A stretch of 64,000 nucleotides of DNA from Monosporascus cannonballus (taxonomy: Eukaryota > Ascomycota > Sordariomycetes > Xylariales). The notes under the pieces are model-generated. The model did no database searches and was not told where the DNA came from. It worked only from the letters and a program-made list of their open reading frames with translations. Location of the stretch: assembly GCA_004154925.1 (NCBI GenBank), contig QJNS01000183.1:100250-164249 (forward strand), given 5' to 3'. Of this stretch, positions 53,543 to 64,000 are shown piece after piece (position 1 is the stretch's first letter; every line of letters starts with the position of its first letter). A program made the translations under genes and the position numbers.

Positions 53543-54470
53543 CGCCCTTGGCCACCCATCCAAGGCACGCGAAGGTTTCAGGGGTAGGGCTTGGATCACT
53601 AGACGCGAGGGTGCGGTGCGGCGTAGCGAGGTGCGGTCTCACAGATGCCACGGCCACGTATGCCCGCATAAGATGTTATGAGTATTATGAAGACCTTTTG
53701 CGCTCGAAACACATTCCACCAGGACACGACGCACAGTTCCGGGCCGACGACTATGTGGCTGCTATCTCTACGCTCTTATGTCCCCACGATAGAGTGGCCG
53801 AGATCTAAGGACAGGTATGTTAGTCGGGCTACTTGGGGCACCTCCTGGGTTCTGTAGCCATCTGCTCCTCGAGACCAATTCGCCTATAACCACTCCCGGC
53901 CATGGAGCAGGCTTCGGGGGAACTTGCCGAGGACATCAGCCGGAATTTCAAGTCACGAAATCGCAGTCGCAAACAGGAACAGTGCCGCGCTGGGTCTCAG
54001 GGTCTGCCAGGAGTATTTGTTGATCTATATACGCAGCGAATAATGAAGAATAGATCCCTACGGAGTCATGCCTTGCGCACCGGCAAAGCTGATCAGTCTC
54101 CTCGTCTGTGAGATCTTAAGTATACCACAGCTTTATCGTAATACAGTTAAGAAACGAGACTAATGGATGACCTAAGGTCACACAAAGAACCCGGTTCTCC
54201 ATCAAGACTTAACCCCAGAACGTTTCCGGCTCTGCTGAGGAGTTTACATCCGCGTGATTGAAAGCATCCCCAAGAGGGAAAAGTAGCTAGTTGCAAGGAT
54301 TTTCCATGCGTGGGATAAAATCAATAGATTCGCGACACGCAGCTCTTTGTTGAATTCGCAATCGAAAAATGGCGCCTTGTCTGCTTCGGGCACTGGGCAA
54401 CATTACCCAGGAAAAAACGACAGTTGCCACTGAAATGACGAATCGACTGGCAGCTCGGTTGCCCACCTTA

Positions 54471-54518
54471 GGAACTCGGTGCGGAACTCGGTGCGGAAAT
54501 CGGTGTGGAAGTCGGTTC
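54471..54518. repeat. Four 12-bp tandem units (GGAACTCGGTGC type)
   Basis: Two perfect copies (54471-54494) followed by two with 2 or 3 changes each (54495-54518). A short minisatellite in non-coding DNA. Confidence 0.9.
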
Positions 54519-54956
54519 AAATGACATTCTAGCCTTGCCAAATGACTGAAGATGTGCCCACGCTTTTGGGGCCAACTGTTGAACGTGTTTACATAGTTCT
54601 GAGTTTCTACTCCCCTTTACCCCTTGCCTCATGCGGCAGTTTGCATCAATATTGGACAATTGTCGGATATCAATCATGTCTCTGAACAGTCTAGGACGGC
54701 CATTGGTCACAGCTTCTTGAGGGAATGACATGCCGCCCGCTTACCACGCTGAAACTCAGCGGAGCTTGGGGGCCCTTGAATGTCGATGGCCATTTACCGT
54801 CTGAGTCGGTCACCAGTTTGTCGTGAGTCGGGACCGGGATCCCGGCACTGGGGGCTTTTGCATCGGAGGTATCTCAGACCATTTCGATTCCGCTATGCTT
54901 GGTGATAGGTACCGCGGGTGAGTTATTGCACTGACTATTGACCGTGCGCAAAGCAA

Positions 54957-54966
54957 ATGACATCAT
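54957..54966. promoter_or_regulatory. Candidate CYS3-type bZIP binding site (ATGACATCAT)
   Basis: Matches ATGRYRYCAT, the consensus described for the Neurospora sulfur regulator CYS3. It lies 1.47 kb upstream of the Met30/SCON-2-type gene, a family known to be under CYS3 control in Neurospora. A single distant site could be chance (roughly once per 65 kb at random). Confidence 0.3.
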
Positions 54967-56431
54967 GTGGCTTTTCGAGTGATCCCAACGGCGAGGGCTT
55001 ATTGGAACAACACTCGATAGCCTGGACATAGATAGTATAAGAAAGCTTGGGGGCACAGATGGTTGTATATTCCATATTGTCGAGGTTTATACAACGTAAA
55101 CCAGGAGATCGTTGTCCGGATGTATGAAGTAAGGGCATTTGAGATCGATCAGCAAGGGTTCGGATTCCGATGCGGGGCATAGATTCGTTTCCCAGTTCCG
55201 GAACCGCATCACGCGCCGGACCCTTTCTTCGGGCTCACAGCGCTCTCGTCTAATTATGGTATGTAGGAAGCACCTCCTGCGGTAACTTTCCACAGCCGGG
55301 TATCTGCTGTATATAGCTACCTACCTAGTAGTTTATGAGCTTAGGCCTGATGGAACCCAAGAATGGGCAAGGGACAGGCGGGAACCTTGGAGGCTAAAGT
55401 TAGGTAAATCTCTTAGCCCGGGAATCGGTGGTTATCGGGCGCTGTCACGCAATTTTTTGCCGGTTTGCGACAAATTGGCACTTGTCGCCTTCAACAAATT
55501 GCAAATCACGGAATATGCACTATTATTACGTAAGTACGTAGCCAGCCTACTGTACATTGCCTGTAGGTGTTCATTCTCCTCCATAGGGATCCAACCCACA
55601 TATTCAGGGACACAACACTCCGTGTCTGGTATTACCAGGGTACAGAATCATCGTGTGGGGTTCCAACGATTCGTCATTTTCATTAGTTTGTTTGCAATTC
55701 ATTACGTTAGATCTTGTGCAAACATCTCCTTGTACCAAAGGCGTTCACCTACCCCTCCGGTATACATCGGGGTGGTCCCGCAAGCCAACAAACATATACC
55801 GTAGTTCCCGCCGATCTCTCCACTTCTCTCTCTACTCCTTACCTAAGCACTCGCTTTACTATATCAATTCCTGTACTGTGGCTATCTATCTAGCTCTGGC
55901 TTGTAGGTGCAAGTTCCTCCGTAGTATCGTGACGAAACACCTTGACGGCAGCACCTCACCCTCATCATCCAATCCCCGGCTGCCAGACCCAACCGCATCC
56001 TACATCGTCCCAGACGAGTAATCACACACACTCAGATACGGGTTTCTCTTGAGACGGACAAGACAAGACCGAGACCGGACGGGCGAATTAAAATACAATT
56101 ACGAAATCAGCTCATACCTGGGCAAGCAAGCACATCAAACCGTCCTCTCATTGCGCCATACTCTTCTTGGCCTTTGGGCAGTTCACTCGCCCTGGGACTT
56201 TTTCCAGTCCCCTCGCTTTCTACGAAGTGCCGCCCGAACGCTGAGATTCCAGCGAACCTTAATCTCTGGCAGCCGAGCACGCCATCTCGCTTATCGTATT
56301 TCTCTCGACTTCGACCACCGCCTGTAAACGTGACAGTCCGTTGTCTTGTCATGATTTGACTCACCCTTGACTTAGGCTCCTGTGTCGGTAGTGGGAATAC
56401 CATCTCCTCAATTGCATGATTTCTCGACATC

Positions 56432-58709
56432 ATGGCGAGTCTGGAGTCTCTTACCATGACCAAGCAGACACGTCCTCCACCTAGCGCTCGATACCTTGAA
56501 ACTACCTGGCGAGTCGCCGATTCCGTCGCGATGAATCAACGAGAACAACAGCCGCACACGTCACCCTCTGGGCCTAATAATCCTCGGCTACAAAGGTCTT
56601 CCATCTCCGGCATGTCCTCCGACGAAGGCAATGCAAAGCCGTCAAAGACAAACTGCGATCGAAGAAGGCCAGAGGAGGAAGATGATGCTTCCCGTCTGCC
56701 CCATATGTCCCAGCAACTCGTGGGTCAGATCGTCACCCCATTCTTGCGGGAACATATTCCCGGCATTTATGCGCCTGTCGGGAAACCCGAGAGTATGGCG
56801 ATGGTGAACAACCCGACAAAAGATCCTAATAGTAAATACTGCTACCGCCATCGACCCGATTCCAAGTGCCGCAGGACCGCCGACGAGTCAAAGATGGCTC
56901 TGATACAAAGAGTATGGTTGTTAGCTCTTCGCGTACATTGGGAGGTTTGAATATACTTACACATTCTCTGCACAGGACCTTGAGAGTCTTCCATCAGGAG
57001 ATCGACAGGCTATAACCAATGTCTGGTCTCTATTCTCTGCTGCGCCGACAAAACACCGCGAACTCATGTTGCAGGGCATCATCACCCAGTGTTGCTTTCC
57101 GCAACTTTCCACGGTGTCGCGGGAAGTTCACGAGCAACTCAAGATCGATTTCCTCTCCGCCTTGCCCGACGAACTCTCTCTGAAGATTCTATGCTACCTT
57201 GACTGCGCCTCGTTGTGCAAGGCTGCTCAGGTCAGCAGACGATGGCATACCCTATCAGGGGACGACGTCGTCTGGCACAGAATGTGTGAACAGCATATAA
57301 ACCGCAAGTGTGTGAAGTGCGGGTGGGGGTTGCCGAGATTGGAAAAGAAGAGATTAAAAGAGTGGAAAGACCAACGCCAAGCAGGGCAGCCTATCCCTGC
57401 CCCCCCCCCGCCCCGGCCCCCGGTCGCTATTGCTACATCGGCTCCGAACCCGGGCAAGCGTGCCGCCTCTCCACCGGATGACGAAGGACCACCAAAGCGC
57501 GCTTGTGTTAACAGCGTTCATGGTTCTACGGAGCTGGTACTGAGTAAGGAGCGGCAGAAGAAGTTTAGACCCTGGAAAGATGTCTACCGCGATCGTTATA
57601 AGGTCGGGTCGAATTGGAAATACGGCCGGTGCTCTATGAAAACGTTCCGCGGGGAGCACACGAATGGCGTAACCTGTCTGCAATTCGAAGAAGACATACT
57701 AGCAACCGGCTCCTACGATTCTACCATCAAACTTTGGAACATTGGGACGGGTCAGGTTATTCGAACCCTAAAAGGACATACGAGCGGCATCAGGGCTCTA
57801 CAGTTCGACGATCGTCTACTTGTCAGTGGGAGCCTTGATAACACTGTCAAAATTTGGAACTGGCGCACGGGTGTCTGTATCAACACCCTCCATCACCAGG
57901 GTGGAGTGATCTCGGTCCACATGGACGGCGATCTACTAGCTTCGGGATCTATTGACAGGACTGTCAAAGTCTTCAACTTTAAGACTAACATCTCATGGTG
58001 TCTACGTGGCCACACCGACTGGGTGAACCATGTGCGCCTAGACGTCGCATCCCGCACACTTTTCTCGGCCTCGGATGACCTTACAGTCAAGCTGTGGGAC
58101 CTAGATACCCAGACGTGTATCAAGACTTATGAAGGCCACGTCGGACAAGTGCAGCAGGTTCTACCTCTTCCGGATGACTTCGAGTTCGAGGACGAGCAGA
58201 GCTGCGAGGCAGATACAGCGTCTGTGTCGAGCCATCGCAGCGGCACCCCGGCGCCGTGCCCGTCATCGTCGCTATCATCTGGCGTGGCGGATGAAGAGCG
58301 AGCCGCCTACGGGCCGCTATTCATGGAGAATCCGGACCGAGCGTTACCACCGCGCTATATGCTCACGGGCTCTCTGGATAACACTATGCGTCTCTGGGAC
58401 ACCGCGTCGGGGAAGACGCTCCACCATTATTTCGGGCACGTTGAGGGTATCTGGGGTCTAGCAGCGGACACCTTGCGATTCGTGACCGGTGCGAACGACG
58501 CAACTGTTAAGATCTGGGAACCTAGCGGCAAATGCGAACGGACTTTTACGGGCCACGCGGGACCGGTAACTTGTGTTGGCCTTAGCGACAGTCGGATGGC
58601 GAGCGGAGGAGAGGACGGCGAGGTTCGATTGTATATTTTCGAGGGTGATCCGTCTGTGACGGAAGAGGGCGGGACATCGTGTCGAGAGGCCGAACGCCTC
58701 CGTATCTAA
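56432..58709 (+). CDS. sconB: F-box/WD40 sulfur metabolite repression protein (SconB/SCON-2/Met30 family)
   Basis: Substrate receptor of an SCF ubiquitin ligase; in Neurospora, Aspergillus and yeast the family represses sulfur acquisition by acting on the CYS3/MetR/Met4 bZIP activator. Exons are 56432-56911 and 56976-58709, with a 64-bp GTATGG...CACAG intron, giving 737 residues. In order: a low-complexity N-terminus; the family-conserved [14 protein letters not shown] (~residues 134-147); after the intron [20 protein letters not shown]; an F-box at ~217-265 ([20 protein letters not shown]); a Pro-rich loop; and WD40 repeats from ~383 to ~725 (for example [52 protein letters not shown]). An acidic/Ser-rich insertion sits between later repeats. 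The start ATG at 56432 is the first in frame; an inner ATG at 56456 is possible. Length fits the family. Confidence 0.94.
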
Positions 58710-61198
58710 TCCGGGACTGTGGAACCAGCACCACGGCCCGGTGTCCTGGCGTACTAATTTTGGAATTGTGAAGGGCGTTTATATATACCCTAGTATTTCA
58801 TTTGCCTGGTTAGGGAGATCTGGAGTCCGACTTGGGTGTCTTGCCTTGGATTTCGGGCTCGGGGTCAAACTGGGAAGGGTTACCTGGTAAAGAAAACTCC
58901 ATTTACGGCGTTGTCGATGAAAATGGACTGGTTGTGTTGCCTTGCCCTCGGACTGCGCTTTCTTCGGGACGTTACAGACATCAGGTAAACAAAGTTATTA
59001 TGCGATTCGCATTTGATGTCGCATGTTGGGAGGCTTAGGAAGTGCTGATCCATCTCCATGAAGCCGCTCAGCCTCTGAAGATGTGCCCCCTCCATTCATT
59101 ACGAACGCAATGTTCGCAGCTGGCATGTGAAATGTAGCACACGTGCTGTGCCATTAAGAGTCGCATGTGAAACTGTCGAGCTAACCAGGAGACATGTTGG
59201 TTTGCAGCTCAGATCAGTTAATCAGTACTGCATGTGGGTTGCTTTCTGTGGAACATTAACTGATCCCGCATCGTTCTATTTACAGGGTTAGTCCCGACAG
59301 CCAGCGAGCGTTCCTTTGTTATGCTTCCACATGATTATAACTAGTGCACTCCGTAAGTGTGTAGCTCACCCCAGTTCAGCCGGCCCCTTGTCAATCGATA
59401 AGAATGATGACCTCTGGCCAGCTGGAACCTCGGCAAGAGGGAGGAGGGTCTAGCTAGCTTGCTCGGACCTCCTCGACCTAAGGAATGTTAGATAAGGGCC
59501 AGATATGTATTGGAAGATGTAGATCGATGTCTTAACTGCACGATGCGTTTCCAGGACCATCCGAATAATGTAGGTACCCGTTTAAGTACAATACATACAT
59601 ACATACGGACAGTATGGGAGGTTAGATATAAACCTAAAAGAAAACCTAGGAAGTTATAATACAGTAGAAGGGCATGATAGGGTTCGAGGAGTGCTTCGGA
59701 ATCTGGATGACTACATTTTGCATACTATCGAGAACTGCACATGCAGGCTGCCCCCTTCTGCGGCGGCCGACAGGCATTGGGTGCCCCTCCCCCGCAAAAT
59801 CACAAGCTCGGCTCCCCGTCGGTAATGCAGGACCCACACCCTGGATTGACGTCACCAGTTACGGCAGTCACGTCCATGTAAATTAGCAGCCGAAAAACTG
59901 GCCTAACATTTAGTGCTTCGCAAATATTGTGTACAACAGCAATTCTCACGAAAGTGCTTGGTAAGGTTTCTTCTGTTTGACTTTCTTCGGAATGCCTTAC
60001 GAGTCGGACAGAGTTTCCAAGATGAAAGAAAGGATGACGCGCCTCGTTAGCCCCAACTCCGGGCGGGCGATAGAGAGTGCCGCCAAGTGGATGATCCCAC
60101 CTCCGGTCCGCCGAGGGAGTGGGCTGCGATGATCCGGCAGACCGTGTCGCCCTGTCACCTGTCATGCCACCGGATATCAATACCATGAAGAATAATACGC
60201 AGATTATGGAACATGGCAGTATGCAGATCCGACCCCGAGTTCCATAAGTCGTCGTTGTCGTATAAGGTTTGCGTAGTCTCATTCTGTCGATTCGACTCCG
60301 TCTCGTCCAATCCCGCCCCTTTCAGTCTTTCCCACGCGAGGCAACCCTTACGTATGTATGTATGGATGTCAGTGTTCTACCATTATCAGATGGGCCCGAA
60401 TAGGCCCAGACGAGCCACGAGCCGCGGGTGTTTGCGCCCCATCCCGGCTCCCTGACAGGCTGGGCCTGTGTCCGCGCGTGGTTCGGTCCCTCGGCGCTGG
60501 GATGGGGCACTGCACTGCGCACACGCTCGAAGTCTTGAGTCACCAAGTTGCTTCGACCCATTCGTCCTATGATAGCCGTGTAGTTGCCGTCATTTCTCGG
60601 CATTGGCCTCTGCTGCCCCTACGCACTAGGTAGCCGTTATATAGATACCCTGGCATCCCGTTGCGTGGGTTATCTCATGAGGGTTTTAGTAGTTTGCTCT
60701 TCTTGCCTGATCTCTCTGCTGTTCCATTGTTTATGGTATACCAGACGCTAGATAACTAGCTCTATCCTTTTTGTCTACCGTCCTACAAACCCGTCCGTCC
60801 GCAAGGCAGCTCTGTCTTCTAGCTAGTAGAACGTTAGCCTTCGTAACGGAAGCACATTGGGTCTCGGGAGATCTCGGTTTACCTTGCTTCATCTCTCTCC
60901 ATACACACATGAGCGCTTTTGGTGCTGGGTCCGGGACCGCCTCCGTACGCAAAGGGGACGTTCCTTTGTCCTCCCTTGGTGCCGCCATCTACAGTCTGTA
61001 GCGTCCTATCGAACTTATAGATCAGTATCTACAGTGCCGCTACCTTCCTTTGTTCGATTCTCCCGCGCCTAGGCTCAGACGCCTCGTTTATCTCGAGATC
61101 GCGCCGAGAACTGCAGATATCGCCGAGGTGCAAGTGGTGTGTTCGGGTCGCAACCCTCTCATAGAAGCAGTGGCAGCGTTGGGCGGGCCAAGTGAGGC
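58710..61198. other. Intergenic region between sconB-like gene and carrier gene
   Basis: About 2.5 kb with no strongly supported gene. Contains an ATAC microsatellite at about 59585-59606, CT-rich sequence before 61199 that is probably the leader of the carrier gene, and the weak minus-strand frame 59800-60282 listed separately. Confidence 0.5.
59800..60282 (-). CDS. Hypothetical small protein with one membrane segment (uncertain)
   Basis: 160 open codons on the minus strand. The N-terminus is basic (MRLRKPY) followed by a clear hydrophobic segment at residues ~18-38 (ICILPCSIICVLFFMVLIS); the rest has no recognisable domain. Length and the single membrane segment are the only arguments for a gene; codon bias and homologues cannot be judged here. 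It may equally be chance. Confidence 0.25.
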   Translation of the reverse strand: MRLRKPYTTTTTYGTRGRICILPCSIICVLFFMVLISGGMTGDRATRSAGSSQPTPSADRRWDHPLGGTLYRPPGVGANEARHPFFHLGNSVRLVRHSEESQTEETLPSTFVRIAVVHNICEALNVRPVFRLLIYMDVTAVTGDVNPGCGSCITDGEPSL

Positions 61199-62487
61199 AT
61201 GGCGACTAAGGTGACGAGGAAGGATGGCAAGCCGCCGCCGTCGGCGGCGACCAACTTAATTGGTAAGCTTGGAGGCCGATCTATTATCCGCTCCCCAAAC
61301 CGTCTCTTGTGCGAGCATTGGAGAGCGCGTAAACATCGCAAGCTGACAGTGTATGTATGCAGCGGGCGGCGGAGCAGGCATGATGGAGGCGCTGGTGTGT
61401 CATCCTCTTGGTACGTGAAACCGACATAACGCCCACGCCATCCCGCCGCAAGGATTCCCGTTGCTAACGCGCCCTCTCCCCTCCGGAGCAGACACGATAA
61501 AGGTGCGGATGCAGCTGTCGCGGCGCGCGCGGCAGCCCGGGGCGCCGAAGCGCGGGTTCCTGAAGACGGGGAGCGAGATCGTGCGCAAGGAGACGCCGCT
61601 GGGGCTGTACAAGGGGCTGGGGGCGGTGCTGACGGGGATCGTGCCCAAGATGGCGATCCGGTTCACGTCGTTCGAGACGTACAAGCAGGTGCTGGCGGAC
61701 CGGTCGACGGGCGCGGTGTCGGGAACGGGGACGTTCGCGGCGGGGCTCGCGGCGGGCGTGACCGAGGCCGTGGCCGTCGTGACGCCCATGGAGGTGGTCA
61801 AGATCCGGCTGCAGGCGCAGCACCACAGCATGGCGGACCCGCTCGACGTGCCCAAGTACCGCAACGCGGCGCACGCCGCCTACACGGTGGTGCGCGAGGA
61901 GGGCCCCGGCGCCCTCTACCGCGGCGTCGGCCTCACCGCCCTGCGCCAGGGCAGCAACCAGGCCGTCAACTTCACCGCCTACACCTACTTCAAGGAGGCG
62001 CTCGTGCGCTGGCAGGGCGGCGCCCGCGCCGGCGATGGCCAGACCGCCATCCCCGGGTGGCAGACCACCGTCATCGGCCTCGTCAGCGGCGCCATGGGGC
62101 CCCTGAGCAACGCGCCCATCGACACCATCAAGACCCGCCTGCAGAAGACGCCCGCCGAGGAGGGCGTCAGCGCGTTCAAGAGGGTCAGCGTCATCGCGAG
62201 TGATATGTTCAAGTGAGTTTTTCCCCCCCTCCCGTCTCCGTTTCACTGCTCCCGCTTTTCTTATCCCCGGCCGGTCCCTTGAACCCGCGAATGGGTTTCG
62301 CTTTGCTGATCGTGCAATTCTTCGATGCAGGCAAGAAGGTTTCCATGCATTCTATAAGGGTATCACGCCGCGTATCATGCGCGTCGCGCCCGGCCAGGCC
62401 GTGACGTTCACCGTCTACGAGTTCTTGAAGGAGAAGATGGAGAAGACCGGTCCGAGTATATGGTCGGGGAACAGATACGAGGAGTAA
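61199..62487 (+). CDS. Mitochondrial succinate-fumarate carrier (SFC1/ACR1, AcuL type), four exons
   Basis: Inner-membrane antiporter moving cytosolic succinate into mitochondria in exchange for fumarate, needed for growth on acetate or ethanol. Exons are 61199-61262, 61363-61410, 61492-62212 and 62331-62487, giving 329 residues. The introns have GTAAGC, GTACGT and GTGAGT donors. The three carrier signatures are present: PLDTIKVRMQ (split by intron 2), PMEVVKIRLQ and PIDTIKTRLQ. Subfamily-typical stretches are KYRNAAHAAYTVVREEGPGA, LYRGVGLTALRQGSNQAVNF, and QEGFHAFYKGITPRIMRVAP. Six membrane helices are expected, two per repeat. The start is fixed by MATKVTRKDGKPPPSAATNLI running into the glycine-rich AGGGAGMMEAL. 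The strong GC codon bias in exon 3 produces a 260-codon mirror frame on the other strand, which is not a gene. Confidence 0.94.
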
Positions 62488-62717
62488 GAATAAGCGCCCG
62501 GAGAGAACTTGGAGGTGCGGGGACGGAATTGCCAGAGTAAATAGCTGAGTTGCATATGTTTGTCTATATCCCGCATCCACGTCTAGCGACGAGCGGCCTC
62601 GAGCCCATTTAATCAATCCTCCATGCATTCAAATGAGTGAACTTCCTTTTGGTCCAATACATACGGCACGCCTTCTATAGCCGCGCAAGAATCCCATAGA
62701 CGCACTCATTCTTACGC
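62488..62717. terminator. Shared 3' region of two convergent genes
   Basis: A 230-bp gap between the carrier stop (62487) and the twinfilin stop (62718). It must contain both polyadenylation regions; no specific AATAAA signal stands out, so transcripts may overlap. Confidence 0.4.
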
Positions 62718-63786
62718 CTACCGACCCGGCCTCTTGGGTCGCCTGAAGGCCGCCTTCACTTCCGCCTGCGGATGTAATTCCGACAGGACCGTTTCCTCTG
62801 TGATCTCGTCTGGCTCTTCCACCTCGAACTTCTTCTCGATCTTGAGACCGGCTTCCGTTTCGGCCACGGTCAAGACGGCCCGCTTCATAAGCGGATACAT
62901 CATGCGGTACTTGATCTGCTTGCCCGCCGCGGCCGGGCACGTGTAGAAGAAGAGCACCGGACTGCTCTCGGCGCCGTTGTGTGTATGTCTGTACCTATAG
63001 AACGTGAAGCGAGGTTCGGACGTCGAGATCGACTGCGCAAGCTCCGATATCGAGGACGGGTTCGAGGTGTCTTGTACGAGTTCGACGGTCTCGGTGTCGC
63101 GGTTGATTTTCTGCGCATCCCGTCAGCCGAACAACTTCCCTAACATATACAATCCATTCAGGAGAGCTACGCCGTAGACCTACCAGCATAACCATGTCCC
63201 TCCCGTCGTCCCTGCCGACCTCGCTCAGCGCGATCAGACCATCGGTAGCGATGGGCATGTTCATGTTCTTGCTGAGGTGGATTTCCCGGACGCCGGTGCC
63301 CATGCCGGCCTCGGCCTCGGCCCTCTTGACCTCGCCGAGGGTGCGCTCCTCCTCGGTGAGCGGGGCGTCGAGCTCGGCGTGCTTGTCATGCTTCTCGAAG
63401 CCGGCGGGGCTCAGCTCGTCGGCGGTGGTGGCGAAGATGGTCTCGCGGAAGTGCTCGGACCCGAGCTCGCGCACCAGCGTCAGCCGCGTCGACGCGAACA
63501 GCATCTTCTGCCGCACCTTGGCGGCGTCGGGGACGTAGGTGACGGCGACGAAGCGCGGCGCGCTGTCGTGCCGCCGCAGGATCACGTACAGCGCCTCGTT
63601 CTCCTTCAGGTGCGGCCGCAGCTGCTCGAGGTTGCGGGCGAAGTCGGCCGACGCGCCCGGCAGCGTCGTCACGGGCGTCAGGGACTCGGAGGAGATGGTG
63701 ACGAGGAGGCCGAAGATGGACGTGTCGGCCAGGAGGTCGTTGAACTGGGAGACCAGCTCCTGGGATGCTGATATCCCGGACTGCAT
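62718..63786 (-). CDS. twf1: Twinfilin (actin-binding, two ADF-H domains), two exons
   Basis: Binds actin monomers and filament ends through two ADF/cofilin-homology domains; works at cortical actin patches. Exon 1 is 63786-63184 and exon 2 is 63110-62718; the 73-bp intron (GTAGGT donor, CTGAC branch, GCAG acceptor) lies between ML and KINRD, giving 331 residues, the usual twinfilin length. The first ADF-H domain starts at MQSGISASQELVSQFNDLLA; a linker rich in Glu/Lys follows (~150-175). The second domain covers GVREIHLSKNMNMPIATDGL to YTCPAAAGKQIKYRMMYPLM. The C-terminal tail ends RRPKRPGR. It is convergent with the carrier gene, with 230 bp between the stop codons. Confidence 0.94.
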
Positions 63787-64000
63787 CTTGGATTAGCCGT
63801 CTAAGCTACTCGTACCGAGGAGGATGAGATATAGAAGCAGGTTTAGAGAAACGACTGTGCATTCCAGCACCTCCCTCCTGTATGGGTAGGCAACAGGATC
63901 GGGCCGCGCGACCAGGCGTTTTTGCTCGACTTGCTGACGTTGAGGAGCATAGATACATGTAGCTCTATGCCTTGTACAACACATCTAGGCACCCCCTCCA
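63787..64000. other. Upstream region of the twinfilin gene
   Basis: Promoter and leader side of the minus-strand twinfilin gene up to the window edge. A 63-codon minus-strand frame (63793-63984) is not supported. Confidence 0.5.

Larger units (their letters stand above)
53543..56400. other. Long intergenic region upstream of the Met30-like gene
   Basis: About 2.9 kb. Many short open frames on both strands, none with a recognisable domain. Contains a 12-bp tandem repeat (54471-54518) and a CYS3/bZIP-type palindrome (54957-54966). The pyrimidine-rich stretch from about 55800 to 56430 is likely 5' leader of the next gene. No gene is called. Confidence 0.5.

Noticed and set aside
55150..55180. 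tRNA-like T-arm (GGTTCGGATTCC)
   Set aside because: No acceptor stem or anticodon arm could be paired around it.
61464..62246. 260-codon minus-strand open frame
   Set aside because: Mirror of the GC-rich carrier exon; composition is Gly/Ala/Arg/His-rich with no domain, and the plus strand is a clear carrier gene.
63277..63771. 164-codon plus-strand frame opposite twinfilin
   Set aside because: Antisense shadow of twinfilin exon 1, low-complexity Gly/Leu/Ala/Arg-rich.

Overview
The window looks like a chromosome segment of a filamentous ascomycete (Pezizomycotina, probably Sordariomycetes). Its genes have short GT-AG introns with TACTAAC-like branch points. Its repeats carry heavy C-to-T and G-to-A damage of the repeat-induced point mutation (RIP) type. 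There are two compartments: an AT-rich, transposon-filled block at about 1-48,180, and a GC-balanced gene-bearing block at about 48,180-64,000. Species cannot be named from sequence alone.

AT-rich block. Four related Ty3/gypsy chromodomain retrotransposons (called G1-G4 here) can be delimited to the base. G1 (+) enters from the left edge and ends at 3356. G2 (-) is 3752-11143 with target duplication TTATT. G3 (-) is 11847-18587 with ATAAA. G4 (+) is 35928-42816 with CGTTT. G2 is a chimera with a third, foreign LTR inside it. Each of the four has a second gene antisense to gag-pol, between the end of pol and the 3' LTR. Its conceptual product has a C-x2-C-x6-C-x8-C-x2-C-x6-C pattern, like a fungal Zn2Cys6 cluster, followed by a charged, coiled-coil-like stretch. 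A fifth, more divergent Ty3/gypsy-like relic lies on the minus strand at about 43-48 kb. An 8.5-kb hAT-type DNA element (25600-34114, 8-bp duplication GTAGCGCC) splits a multi-LysM gene that also has RIP-type stop codons. A 181-bp inverted-repeat element (23177-23357) and a hAT end fragment (3357-3384) are also present. The stretches 18.6-24.3 kb and the hAT interior hold no gene I can recognise.

Gene-bearing block. Next to the boundary is a decayed minus-strand gene with a PARP-like ADP-ribosyltransferase domain. Four intact housekeeping genes follow: a class I alpha-1,2-mannosidase (GH47) with a GC-AG intron, an F-box/WD40 protein of the Met30/SconB/SCON-2 family, a mitochondrial succinate-fumarate carrier (SFC1/AcuL type), and, convergent with it, twinfilin. 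They do not form one pathway: they serve N-glycan trimming, sulfur-regulated SCF ubiquitination, C2-carbon metabolism and actin dynamics. Intergenic gaps of 1.7-2.9 kb are otherwise quiet.
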